DNA from: Jiangella aurantiaca
GTDB lineage: Bacteria > Actinomycetota > Actinomycetes > Jiangellales > Jiangellaceae
Assembly: GCF_004349105.1 (NCBI RefSeq)
Contig: NZ_SMLB01000042.1
Span: forward strand, 1-55,095
Reading direction: 5' to 3'
Length of the DNA stretch: 55,095 nt
A model generated the notes under the pieces. The model had not been told where the DNA came from and did no database searches. It saw nothing but the letters and a program-made list of their open reading frames with translations. Below are positions 1 to 7,205 of this stretch, one piece after another (positions within the stretch are counted from its first letter, which is position 1; every line of letters starts with the position of its first letter). Both the position numbers and the translations under genes were made by a program.

Positions 1-2
1 GG

Positions 3-407
3 CGGTGGGCGGGTGGTGGGGTGCCGGCCATGGTGCTGGCGCTCGCCGTGCAGACCGGCTGCCTGCTCGTCATCGGCGGCGTCGCTCACCCGGCGGCGAC
101 GGCGGTGGCGCTGGCGGTCTTCGGGGTCGCGGGCATGGTGGTCAACGTGCACTTCGTGTCGCTGACGCAGCAGCGGACGCCCGATGAGCTGCTCGGCCGG
201 GTCAGCTCCGCCGGGCGCACTCTGGGCATCGTCGGGGCGCCGGCCGGTGCGTTGCTGTTCGGCGCGCTGGCCGAGGCAACCGAGGTCAACGTGCCGGCGC
301 TGGTCGGCGCGGCGATCATGGCGGCGGCGGCACTGGTCGTCCTCCGCGCCGCCCGCGCGGACCGGACCGCGGCCCCGTCGGCTGACGGCGAGATGGCCGG
401 GCGGTGA
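3..407 (+). CDS. MFS transporter, C-terminal part (cut by window edge)
   Basis: The frame is open from the window's first bases and ends at 407, so only the last ~134 residues are visible. They hold three to four hydrophobic segments and a polar loop, LTQQRTPDELLGRVSSAGR, typical of the central cytoplasmic turn of major facilitator drug/proton antiporters, where a protein leaving the 'Q..TPDELLGRV' pattern enters the next helix. The end is a short charged tail. It should be an inner-membrane exporter of unknown substrate. The true start is outside the window, so the family within MFS cannot be set. A short gap separates it from the manganese riboswitch that follows. Confidence 0.75.
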   Translation, partial: RWAGGGVPAMVLALAVQTGCLLVIGGVAHPAATAVALAVFGVAGMVVNVHFVSLTQQRTPDELLGRVSSAGRTLGIVGAPAGALLFGALAEATEVNVPALVGAAIMAAAALVVLRAARADRTAAPSADGEMAGR

Positions 408-489
408 ACGCCGGGGTGTGAGCCCGACGGATCGTATGTGAGTATGCGCACGTCGGCTGGATTCCCGATCGGCGGTCCCGGTAGGCTGC

Positions 490-635
490 TCGCAGCGAAG
501 GGGAGTAGCCCCCAATGTCGCGGTCGACACACTGACGCTCCGGCGTCCGGCCGCGCGGCCTCGTTCTCGAGGCGGGCGAGACCTTCGACCACTGGCAGCA
601 TTGCCGGGGTCGGAGTCTCGCGTCTTCCGGTCCTG
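490..635 (+). promoter_or_regulatory. yybP-ykoY (manganese) riboswitch
   Basis: The leader contains the hallmarks of the yybP-ykoY aptamer in the right order. GAAGGGGAGTAGC is at 497-509, a GGTCGACACACTGACGC segment follows near 522-538, and GCGAGACCTTCGACC is at 576-590; the latter starts a hairpin whose CGACC/GGTCG arms are at 586-590 and 608-612. This RNA class senses Mn2+ and is known to precede UPF0016/GDT1, TerC and MntP-type genes. Here a GDT1-family gene follows directly, which supports the call. The exact 5' boundary is approximate. Confidence 0.85.
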
Positions 636-648
636 GCGTGACCGGAAG
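624..648 (+). promoter_or_regulatory. Shine-Dalgarno-sequestering hairpin of the Mn riboswitch
   Basis: CTTCCGGTC (624-632) and GACCGGAAG (640-648) form a perfect 9-bp stem with a 7-nt loop. The 3' arm contains the ribosome binding site GGAAGG (644-649) of the ATG at 656. The stem begins right after the aptamer, so it looks like the expression platform. Mn2+ binding would be expected to free this site (translational on-switch). This is inference from position. Confidence 0.7.
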
Positions 649-655
649 GGATCCG

Positions 656-1243
656 ATGGCCGAGATTTGGGCCGCGTTCCTCGTGAGCTTCGGCGTCATC
701 TTCGTCGCCGAGCTCGGTGACAAGTCCCAGCTGATGGCGTTGACGTTCGCCACCCGCTTCAAGGCGTGGCACGTCATCCTCGGCATCACCATCGCGACCA
801 CGGTCGTCCACCTGGCGTCGGTCGCGATCGGCTTCGGCCTGGGCGAGGCGCTCCCGACCGGCTGGATCAATGTCATCGCGGCGGTCGCGTTCTTCGGCTT
901 CGCGGCGTGGACGTGGCGCGGCGACACCCTGACCGACGAGGAGAAGAGCAGGGCCGAGCGGGCCACCCGGACCGCCGTCATCGCCGTCGGCACCGCGTTC
1001 TTCCTGGCCGAGCTGGGCGACAAGACCATGCTCGCCACCATCACGCTGGCCGCCGACCACGACTGGGCCGGCGTCTGGATCGGGTCGACCGTCGGCATGG
1101 TGGCCGCCGACGCGCTGGCCATCGCCGTCGGGCGGTACCTCGGTCAGCGGCTCCCGGAGCGGCTGATCCAGATCGGCGCCGCCGCGCTGTTCGTCCTGTT
1201 CGGCCTCTGGCTGCTGGTCGAGGGGATCGCAGAGCTCACCTGA
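656..1243 (+). CDS. GDT1/TMEM165 (UPF0016) family Mn2+/Ca2+ exporter
   Basis: The 195-residue inner-membrane protein has the two-fold repeat of the UPF0016 family. Each half carries the cation-binding motif E-L-G-D-K-(S/T): VAELGDKSQ in the first helix and LAELGDKTM near residue 117. Six hydrophobic segments are visible, with a charged central loop (DEEKSRAERATR). Family members exchange Mn2+ or Ca2+ for protons. I chose ATG 656 because GGAAGG lies 6 bases upstream; a GTG at 638 in the same frame lies inside the sequestering hairpin. The manganese riboswitch upstream argues that this copy is a Mn2+ exporter induced by excess manganese. Confidence 0.9.
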   Translation: MAEIWAAFLVSFGVIFVAELGDKSQLMALTFATRFKAWHVILGITIATTVVHLASVAIGFGLGEALPTGWINVIAAVAFFGFAAWTWRGDTLTDEEKSRAERATRTAVIAVGTAFFLAELGDKTMLATITLAADHDWAGVWIGSTVGMVAADALAIAVGRYLGQRLPERLIQIGAAALFVLFGLWLLVEGIAELT

Positions 1244-1301
1244 CGCAGCGGCCCAGGAGGGCCGGGCAGACCGGCGATGAGAGGGGGCCGGAGGCCTCCT
1301 C

Positions 1302-1368
1302 GATATCGTCGGTGCGAGGCACGAGCCAGGGCGACCTTCGCTGGGGCTATGCCTGGCCCGACGATATC
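1302..1368. terminator. Long inverted repeat between convergent genes
   Basis: GATATCGTCGG (1302-1312) is the exact reverse complement of CCGACGATATC (1358-1368). Just inside, GCCAGG (1325-1330) pairs with CCTGGC (1352-1357), giving about 17 bp with a 12-nt one-sided bulge. It sits between the convergent GDT1 gene and pmt, ending 7 bases from the pmt stop. A bidirectional terminator is likely, but there is no T-run, so this is inference. Confidence 0.5.
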
Positions 1369-1374
1369 TGAGGG

Positions 1375-2964
1375 TCAGATCCAGCTGCTGAACCACATAC
1401 GGGAGCGCCATTCGTCGTATGAGATCAGCTGGTCGACGTGGATCGGGTAGAACCACGCCGCCACCGCGACCACGATCAGCACGTAGCCGCCGGCGATGGC
1501 CACCCCGACGGCGCGCCGGCGCGGTGAGGCGTCCGGTGGCCCGATGATCAGCCCCAGCGCGAACGTCACGGCCAGCACCAGGAACGGCACGATTGCGACC
1601 GCGTAGAAGTAGAAGATCGTGCGGTCGGTGAACAACAGCCACGGCACCCAGGTCGCGATGACGCCGGCCAGGATCGCCCCGGCCCGCCAGTCGCGGCGGA
1701 AGAACCACCACCACAGGCACACCAGCAGCGCGGCGCAGGCGCCCCACCACAGCGGCGGCGTGCCGAGCGCGAGCACCGCCTGGCTGCAGCGTTCGGCCTG
1801 GCAGCCGGCCTGGCCGAGGTCGTAGCCCTCGTAGTCGAACGACACCGGCCGGCCGAGGTAGAGCCACTCCCACGGCTTGGACTGGTAGTCGTGCGGGGTG
1901 TTGAGATCGCGATGGAACCGCCACATCTCACCGTGGTAATGCCACAGGCTGCGTGCCCAGTTCGGGAACAGCGTGCCCAGCGCGGACGGCGCGTTCTCCG
2001 TCGCCCACTGCCGGCTCCACCCGTTCGACGAGAAGATCCAGCCCCACCACGACACCACGTACACCACGAACGCTGTGACGACCATCGACAGGAACGCCAC
2101 CGGCCCGTCGCGCAGCATCGAGTTGAGGACGGGGCTGCGCAGGCCGGCAGCGCGCCGGGCGCCGATCTCCCACAACACCGTCATCAGGCCGAACACCGCG
2201 ACGGCGTACAGCCCGCTCCACTTCGTCCCGCAGGCCAGGCCGAGCATGATGCCGGCCGCCAGCCGCCACGGACGCCACCAGAACAGCGGGCCGTCACCCG
2301 GCTCCGTCAGGCCGCGGGCCAGCCGCGCTTCGGCCCAGTCGGCGTACTTCGCCCGCATCTGGTCGCGATCGATCAGCAGACAGCCGAACGCCGCGACGAC
2401 GAACATCGCCAGGATGCCGTCGAGCACCGCCGTCCGGCTCATCACGATGGACAGGCCGTCGACGGCGAGCATCAGGCCCGCCACGCACCCGAGCAGCGTC
2501 GACCGGAACAGCCGCCGCCCGATGCGGGCGATCATGATCACCGTCGCCACGCCGCACAGCGCGACGGCGATGCGCCAACCGAACGGGTCCATGCCGAAGA
2601 CCCGGATGCCCTGGCCGATGAGGAACTTGCCGACCGGCGGGTGCACGACGAACGATGGCTCGTTCAGGAAGACGTCGAGGTCGCCGTTCAGGATCCGCTC
2701 GTTGGCGTCCTCGGTGAACTTGCGCGAGTAGCCGAACAACAGCTGCGAGTAGGCGTCCTTGGCGTAGTACGTCTCGTCAAAGATGATCTTGTTCGGCCGG
2801 CCGAGGTCGACCAGACGCAGCACCGCCGCGACCACGCCGACCAGCAGCGGGCCGATCCAGCCCCAGATACGGTCGGCCGGCATCGGCCGGACGAGGCGGG
2901 CCCGGATCGCGGCCGCGGACCGCGCCGTGTCGGAAGCCTCGGGGGCGTCAACCGTCTGGGTCAC
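1375..2964 (-). CDS. pmt: Polyprenol-phosphate-mannose-dependent protein O-mannosyltransferase (PMT)
   Basis: A 529-residue polytopic membrane protein of the GT39 family. The first extracytoplasmic loop carries the catalytic Asp-Glu pair in IIFDETYYAKDAYSQLL, followed by FVVHPPVGKFLI, both signatures of actinobacterial PMTs such as M. tuberculosis Rv1002c. At least nine hydrophobic helices follow, including a C-terminal cluster. It transfers mannose from polyprenyl-phosphate-mannose to Ser/Thr of proteins during Sec export. The GTG start at 2964 lies 6 bases after a TAGGAT -10 box, so the mRNA is probably leaderless. It diverges from rsmI, as in M. tuberculosis (Rv1002c/Rv1003). Confidence 0.92.
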   Translation of the reverse strand: MTQTVDAPEASDTARSAAAIRARLVRPMPADRIWGWIGPLLVGVVAAVLRLVDLGRPNKIIFDETYYAKDAYSQLLFGYSRKFTEDANERILNGDLDVFLNEPSFVVHPPVGKFLIGQGIRVFGMDPFGWRIAVALCGVATVIMIARIGRRLFRSTLLGCVAGLMLAVDGLSIVMSRTAVLDGILAMFVVAAFGCLLIDRDQMRAKYADWAEARLARGLTEPGDGPLFWWRPWRLAAGIMLGLACGTKWSGLYAVAVFGLMTVLWEIGARRAAGLRSPVLNSMLRDGPVAFLSMVVTAFVVYVVSWWGWIFSSNGWSRQWATENAPSALGTLFPNWARSLWHYHGEMWRFHRDLNTPHDYQSKPWEWLYLGRPVSFDYEGYDLGQAGCQAERCSQAVLALGTPPLWWGACAALLVCLWWWFFRRDWRAGAILAGVIATWVPWLLFTDRTIFYFYAVAIVPFLVLAVTFALGLIIGPPDASPRRRAVGVAIAGGYVLIVVAVAAWFYPIHVDQLISYDEWRSRMWFSSWI

Positions 2965-2970
2965 CGGGTC

Positions 2971-2976
2971 ATCCTA
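2971..2976 (-). promoter_or_regulatory. -10 box of pmt (leaderless)
   Basis: TAGGAT on the minus strand is followed by 6 bases and the GTG start of pmt, the spacing expected for transcription starting at the start codon. Confidence 0.55.
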
Positions 2977-3024
2977 CGAGTGCTCGCTGTGAAGCACGGC
3001 CCACAGTTGCGCGAGGATGGGCGG

Positions 3025-3897
3025 GTGGCGAACTCGACGGCGGACGGCGTCCTGGTGCTGGCCGGCACCCCGATCGGTGATGTCGGCGACGCTCCGCCGC
3101 GGCTGGCGGCGGAACTGGCGGCGGCCGACGTGGTGGCCGCGGAGGACACCCGGCGGCTGCTCCGGCTGGCGTCGTCGCTGGGTGTGACCATCGCCGGGCG
3201 GCTGGTGTCGTACTTCGAGGGCAACGAGTCCGCGCGGACGCCGGAGCTGCTGACAGCGCTGACGGACGGCGCGCGCGTGGTGCTGGTGACCGACGCCGGC
3301 ATGCCGTCGGTGTCCGACCCCGGGTACCGGCTGGTGGCGGCGGCCGTCGAGGCTGGCGTGCGGGTGACCTCGGTGCCGGGACCGTCGGCGGTGCTGACGG
3401 CGCTGGCGGTCAGCGGGCTACCCGTGGACCGGTTCTGCTTCGAGGGCTTCCCGCCGCGGCGGCCGGGGGAGCGGTCGCGGGCGTTCGCGGCGCTCGCGGA
3501 CGAACCGCGCACGCTGGTCTTCTTCGAGTCGCGGCACCGGCTGGCCGACACGCTGACGGCGATGGCGGCGGCATTCGGCGCGGACCGGGCGGCGGCCGTG
3601 TGCCGCGAGCTGACCAAGACCCACGAGGAGGTCAAGCGCGGGCCGCTGAGCTCGCTCGCGGAGTGGGCGGCCGAGGACGGCCCGCTGGGAGAGATCACGT
3701 TAGTCGTCGAGGGCGCGCCGCCCCGCTCGGCGACCGCGACGGCCGCCGACGCGGTGGAGCTGGTGGTCGAGCGCGAGGCGGCCGGCGTGCGCCGCAAGGA
3801 GGCGATCGCCGACGTCGCCCGCGAGCTGGGGCTGCCCAAGCGGGAGGTGTACGCCGCGGTCGTGGCGGCCAAGGCGGCCGACGACGTCGCCGACTGA
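3025..3897 (+). CDS. rsmI: 16S rRNA (cytidine-1402-2'-O)-methyltransferase RsmI
   Basis: 290 residues of the SAM-dependent tetrapyrrole-methylase-like fold. Motifs are LVLAGTPIGD at the N-terminus, AAEDTRRLL, VLVTDAGMPSVSDPGYRL and VPGPSAVLTAL, all RsmI signatures. It methylates the 2'-OH of C1402 in the ribosomal P site. The C-terminal ~60 residues (RKEAIADVARELGLPKREVY) are the usual RsmI helical domain. I chose GTG 3025, preceded by GAGGATGGGCGG; in-frame GTG 2989 and TTG 3007 are possible alternatives. It is divergent from pmt, a conserved actinobacterial arrangement. Confidence 0.93.
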   Translation: MANSTADGVLVLAGTPIGDVGDAPPRLAAELAAADVVAAEDTRRLLRLASSLGVTIAGRLVSYFEGNESARTPELLTALTDGARVVLVTDAGMPSVSDPGYRLVAAAVEAGVRVTSVPGPSAVLTALAVSGLPVDRFCFEGFPPRRPGERSRAFAALADEPRTLVFFESRHRLADTLTAMAAAFGADRAAAVCRELTKTHEEVKRGPLSSLAEWAAEDGPLGEITLVVEGAPPRSATATAADAVELVVEREAAGVRRKEAIADVARELGLPKREVYAAVVAAKAADDVAD

Positions 3898-4020
3898 AAT
3901 GCCGGCGGGTCTCGTCATGTTGATGCACCGGTCGACGACGGGGAAGTGCGGGCACCGCCCGCCCCGTGGAACGTGTGTCGGTGTCCACGTGGTGAGATTT
4001 GGCCGTGTTTCGCGGGCCGC

Positions 4021-4084
4021 CCACCACGATTACCTGAGCCTCAACACGCCTACAACCGTGTTGCGGCTCAGGTAATCGTGGTGG
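4021..4084. repeat. 64-bp near-perfect palindrome
   Basis: CCACCACGATTACCTGAGCC (4021-4040) is exactly complementary to 4065-4084. CAACACG (4042-4048) pairs with CGTGTTG (4057-4063) across a single T/C mismatch. The loop is 8 nt (4049-4056). With 27 paired bases it would fold very stably. It may be a bidirectional terminator or a small palindromic repeat unit; no second copy of this exact sequence was noticed in the window. Confidence 0.75.
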
Positions 4085-4152
4085 CGTGCGCGAACGCCGA
4101 TGACGCCACACCCGAAACCGCGCCAAGGAACGTCGAGGTGTGTCCAGACTCG

Positions 4153-4288
4153 CCCCGTCCCCTGGTAGCTGCCGGTTCTTTGCCGCGGAGCCGCGGGTCA
4201 AGCGGTCGTCGTCGGCGCGAAGCGCCCCACAGTCCGCTTGAGGCGCGGTTGCGCGGCCAAGAGAATGGGCAGCAGGGGGACGGCGAAC
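4153..4288. repeat. Composite GTCCCC/GGGGAC palindromic element, copy 1
   Basis: The left end reads CCCGTCCCCTGGTAGCTGCC then GGTTCTT. The right end (4258-4288) reads CAAGAGAATGGGCAGCAGG then GGGACGGCGAAC, so the two ends are imperfect inverted repeats. Both parts recur near 27.1-27.4 kb: the right end matches 27384-27415 with two differences, and the left end resembles the reverse complement of 27114-27155. About 75 bp of different GC-rich sequence lies inside. Confidence 0.6.
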
Positions 4289-4363
4289 GCGGCAGGCCCC
4301 CGGCGAAGGACACACCGGCCAACGAGTCGTCCGGGCCGACGCCGCCACGGATCCGGTCGGGCG

Positions 4364-5281
4364 TCAGGGGCCGAGAGCGCGGGACAGCGCCGTCAGCCAC
4401 GGCACCGCGACCGCGACCGTCGGCACCGCGACGAGCGCGACGGCGACCGCGTAGGCCAGCGCCGCGACCAGCCACGCGGGCACGCCGTGCGAACCCCGCG
4501 CAGACGGCGACGCGGCCAGCCGCCGGATCCGCATCGCCGGGGTCACCGCCGCCGACCCCAGCGCGCCGGCCGGGACCGGGGCGTGGGCCATGCGGACCAG
4601 CGCCCGGGCCAGCGGCACCGCGCCACTGCGCCGGCGGGCGGCGTCGTCGGCCAGCATCTCGACCAGGCCGGCCGCCGACTCCAACGCCACCGAGCTGCGC
4701 ACCAGCCGCGGGAACGCGTCGTGCAGGACGCCGAAGCCCTCGAGCACGAGGTCGTGCCGGGCCCGGACGTGCGCCCGCTCGTGCGCCAGTACGGCTGCCG
4801 TCTCGTCGGCCTCCAGCGCGTCCAGAGCCGGCGCGGACACCACCACCCGCGACCGGACGCCGGGAATGCAGTACGCCAGCGGCCGCGCGACGTCGACCAC
4901 CAGCGCGCCCGGCGCTCGTCCGTCGACGCGCCCGACGAGGTCGACGACGTGGCGCTGCCGGCGTCGCCGGGCCCGCAGCGCCGTGCCGAGCATGTGCGCC
5001 GACCACAGCAGCCGTGCCGTCACCACCAGCGTCAGCAGGAACGCCACCCCGTGCAGCACCACCAGCCACGAGGACGGCGACGGATGCGTCATGACCAGCG
5101 TCCCCGCCGAGGCGCCCGCGCCCAGTGCCGACAGCACGGCCGCCAGCGCGACCGCCTGCCACAGCACCAGTGCCGCCCGCGGCGCCAGTGCCGGCCACGA
5201 CGCCCGGGCCAGCAGCGCCGGCACCGGCCCGGTCAGCAGCAACGCGAGGGCCAGCAGGACGACAGGGGTCGTCTCGGTCAC
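4364..5281 (-). CDS. M56 (BlaR1-type) membrane metallopeptidase
   Basis: A 305-residue membrane protein. Three hydrophobic helices occupy roughly the first 100 residues. A cytosolic zinc-protease segment with the HExxH-type motif LAHERAHVRARHD lies near residues 165-177, and another helix near the C-terminus (LVAALAYAVAVALVAVPTV). This is the M56 architecture. Unlike staphylococcal BlaR1 there is no C-terminal penicillin-binding sensor domain, so beta-lactam sensing is not implied. The start overlaps the BlaI stop (ATGA, 5278-5281), so the two are translationally coupled and it probably cleaves that repressor. Confidence 0.88.
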   Translation of the reverse strand: MTETTPVVLLALALLLTGPVPALLARASWPALAPRAALVLWQAVALAAVLSALGAGASAGTLVMTHPSPSSWLVVLHGVAFLLTLVVTARLLWSAHMLGTALRARRRRQRHVVDLVGRVDGRAPGALVVDVARPLAYCIPGVRSRVVVSAPALDALEADETAAVLAHERAHVRARHDLVLEGFGVLHDAFPRLVRSSVALESAAGLVEMLADDAARRRSGAVPLARALVRMAHAPVPAGALGSAAVTPAMRIRRLAASPSARGSHGVPAWLVAALAYAVAVALVAVPTVAVAVPWLTALSRALGP

Positions 5282-5658
5282 GACGACGACCTCTCGACCG
5301 CCTCCAGCGCCTCGCGCAGCGCCCGCGCGTCGTCCTCGGACACGGAGCCGACGAACCGCAGCAGCGCTGCCGTCCGGTCCGAGCCGTCGACGGTGTCGAG
5401 CGCCTCGTGCATGAGCTCGGCGGTGAGCTCCTCACGACTCATCGCCGGCCGGTAGCGAAAGGCGCGGCCGTCGCGCAGTTGCTCGACCGACCCCTTACGG
5501 GCCAGCCGGTCGAGCACCGTCATGACCGTCGTGTACGCGATGTCGCGCGAGGCGGCCAGCGCCTCGTGCACCTGTCGCACGGTGGCCGGCGACCCGAACG
5601 CCCACAACTGCTCCATGACAGCGCGTTCGAGGTCGCCCAGCTTCGCTCGTCCCGGCAT
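5278..5658 (-). CDS. BlaI/MecI/CopY-family repressor
   Basis: 126 residues with the winged-helix pattern of the family: LGDLERAVMEQLWAFGSPATVRQVH at the N-terminus, IAYTTVMTVLDRLARKG as the recognition helix, then the wing GRAFRYRP. The C-terminal ~45 residues form the dimer region (LTAELMHEALDTVDGSDRTAALLRF). It is the first gene of a two-gene operon with the M56 protease. The intergenic DNA on its upstream side carries three CGTAGTA repeats and faces cydA. It therefore probably represses both its own operon and cydAB; this is inference. Confidence 0.92.
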   Translation of the reverse strand: MPGRAKLGDLERAVMEQLWAFGSPATVRQVHEALAASRDIAYTTVMTVLDRLARKGSVEQLRDGRAFRYRPAMSREELTAELMHEALDTVDGSDRTAALLRFVGSVSEDDARALREALEAVERSSS

Positions 5659-5680
5659 ATCTCACAGTCTACCGACTGCT

Positions 5681-5727
5681 CGTAGTACTACGGTGTGTCG
5701 TAGTATCTACGACGGAACGTAGTACAC
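5681..5727. promoter_or_regulatory. Triple BlaI-type operator between blaI-like gene and cydA
   Basis: Three sites each contain CGTAGTA, starting at 5681, 5699 and 5718, i.e. 18-19 bp apart on the same helix face. The first is the perfect palindrome CGTAGTACTACG (5681-5692). The second is GTCGTAG-TAT-CTACGAC (5697-5713) with perfect 7-bp arms. The third, CGTAGTACAC, is a half-palindrome. They fill the 87-bp divergent promoter region. Confidence 0.75.
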
Positions 5728-5745
5728 ACCGAAGGGCGCTCGACG

Positions 5746-7191
5746 ATGGACGTGCTGGACCTCGCCCGCTGGCAGTTCGGCATCACGACGGTGGTGCACT
5801 TCTTCTTCGTCCCGTTCACCATCTCGATGGCGTTCCTCGTCGCGATCATGCAGTCGGTCTGGATGCGCACGAAGAGCGAGCGCTGGCTGCGGCTGACGAA
5901 GTTCTTCGGGAAGCTGCTGCTGATCAACCTGGCCGTCGGCGTGGTCACCGGCCTGGTACAGGAGTTCCAGTTCGGCATGAACTGGAGCGACTTCAGCCGG
6001 TTCGTCGGCGACGTGTTCGGCGCGCCGCTGGCGATGGAGGCGCTGCTCGCGTTCTACCTGGAGTCGGTCTTCGTCGGCGTATGGATCTTCGGCTGGGGCC
6101 GCATCCCGCCGAAGATCCACCTGGCGACGATCTGGATCACCGCCTGCGGGACGCTGCTCTCGGCGTACTTCATCCTGGCCGCGAACTCGTTCATGCAGAA
6201 CCCCGTCGGCTACGAGATCGACGAGGCGGCCGGGCGGGCCGAACTCACCGACATCTGGGCGGTGCTGACGAACAAGGTGCTGCTCATCACGTTCCCGCAC
6301 ACGATCTTCGCGGCGTTCATGGTGGGCGGCGGCGTGGTCGCGGCGGTCGCGATGTGGCACCTGGTCCGCGGCGCTCGCAGCCCGGACGACGCCGCGCCCG
6401 GCAAGCCCAGCGACCAGGGCGCCTTCCGGACCGCGCTGCGGATCGGCGCCGTCACCGTCCTCGTCGGCGGCATCGGCGTCGCGATCACCGGCGACACCCA
6501 GGGCAAGATCATGACCGAGGTGCAGCCGATGAAGATGGCCGCCGCCGAGGCGCTGTACGAGACGCAACAGCCGGCGCCGTTCTCGCTGTTCACCGTCGGC
6601 ACGCTCGACGGCAGCGAGGCGCTGTACTCGATCGAGATCCCGCAGCTGCTGTCGTTCCTGGGCACGGGGTCGTTCGACGGCGAGGTGCGAGGCATCAACG
6701 ACCTGCAGGCGGAGTACGAGGAGCTCTACGGCCCCGGCGACTACAGCCCGAACATCCCGGTCACGTACTGGACGTTCCGGATGATGATCACGATGGGCGG
6801 GCTGGCCGGGCTGATCGCACTGTGGCAGCTGTGGGCCACCAGACGCGGACGCGTCCCGACGTCGCCCTGGGCGCTGCGCATCACGACGGTGCTACCAATT
6901 CTTCCATTGGCCGGAAACGCGTTCGGCTGGATCTTCACCGAGATGGGCCGGCAGCCGTGGCTGGTGTTCGGCCTGATGCCGACGGCGTCCGGGATCAGCC
7001 CCAGCTCCACCACCACATCGGTGTTCGTCTCGCTCGCTGCGTTCACCGTGCTCTACGCCGGCCTGACCTGGCTCTGGGTGCACCTGCTGCTCAAGCACGC
7101 GCGGCCTGGCCTGCCCGACGTCACTCCCCGCCCGGTCCGCGAGGAGGACGAGGACGCCGACGCCGACAAGCCGCTGAGCTTCGCGTACTGA
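5746..7191 (+). CDS. cydA: Cytochrome bd ubiquinol/menaquinol oxidase subunit I
   Basis: 481 residues, polytopic. The N-terminal helix carries the heme b595 ligand His18 (TTVVHFFFVPF). Further signatures are EFQFGMNWSDFSRFVGDVFG, the acidic LAFYLESVFVGVWIFGW helix, ITFPHTIFAAFMVGGG with the b558 His, and the C-terminal GRQPW motif within FTEMGRQPWLVFG. The periplasmic Q loop (EVQPMKMAAAEALYETQQP) is of the short type usual outside proteobacteria. It reduces O2 to water with quinol at high affinity without pumping protons. GAAGGG precedes ATG 5746. cydB follows after 14 bases. Confidence 0.97.
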   Translation: MDVLDLARWQFGITTVVHFFFVPFTISMAFLVAIMQSVWMRTKSERWLRLTKFFGKLLLINLAVGVVTGLVQEFQFGMNWSDFSRFVGDVFGAPLAMEALLAFYLESVFVGVWIFGWGRIPPKIHLATIWITACGTLLSAYFILAANSFMQNPVGYEIDEAAGRAELTDIWAVLTNKVLLITFPHTIFAAFMVGGGVVAAVAMWHLVRGARSPDDAAPGKPSDQGAFRTALRIGAVTVLVGGIGVAITGDTQGKIMTEVQPMKMAAAEALYETQQPAPFSLFTVGTLDGSEALYSIEIPQLLSFLGTGSFDGEVRGINDLQAEYEELYGPGDYSPNIPVTYWTFRMMITMGGLAGLIALWQLWATRRGRVPTSPWALRITTVLPILPLAGNAFGWIFTEMGRQPWLVFGLMPTASGISPSSTTTSVFVSLAAFTVLYAGLTWLWVHLLLKHARPGLPDVTPRPVREEDEDADADKPLSFAY

Positions 7192-7205
7192 GGGGAGTGG
7201 CGATC

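Larger units (their letters stand above)
3898..4363. other. Gene-free region between rsmI and M56 peptidase gene
   Basis: No credible gene is seen in these 466 bases. The region holds a strong 64-bp hairpin (4021-4084) and a composite palindromic repeat (4153-4288) that recurs near 27 kb. The remaining sequence has no recognisable motif. rsmI and the M56 gene converge on it, so part of it should terminate transcription. Confidence 0.6.

Noticed and set aside
86-1924. Long reverse open frame across the MFS end, riboswitch, GDT1 gene and pmt end
   Set aside because: It overlaps four better-supported features and has arginine-rich, motif-free translation.
4364-5658. Beta-lactam resistance operon
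   Set aside because: The M56 protein lacks a penicillin-binding sensor domain and there is no beta-lactamase or PBP gene nearby; the neighbour is cydAB.
5659-5745. Rex (redox) operator before cydA
   Set aside because: No TTGTGAA-N2-TTCACAA-like palindrome; the palindromes present are CGTAGTA-type.
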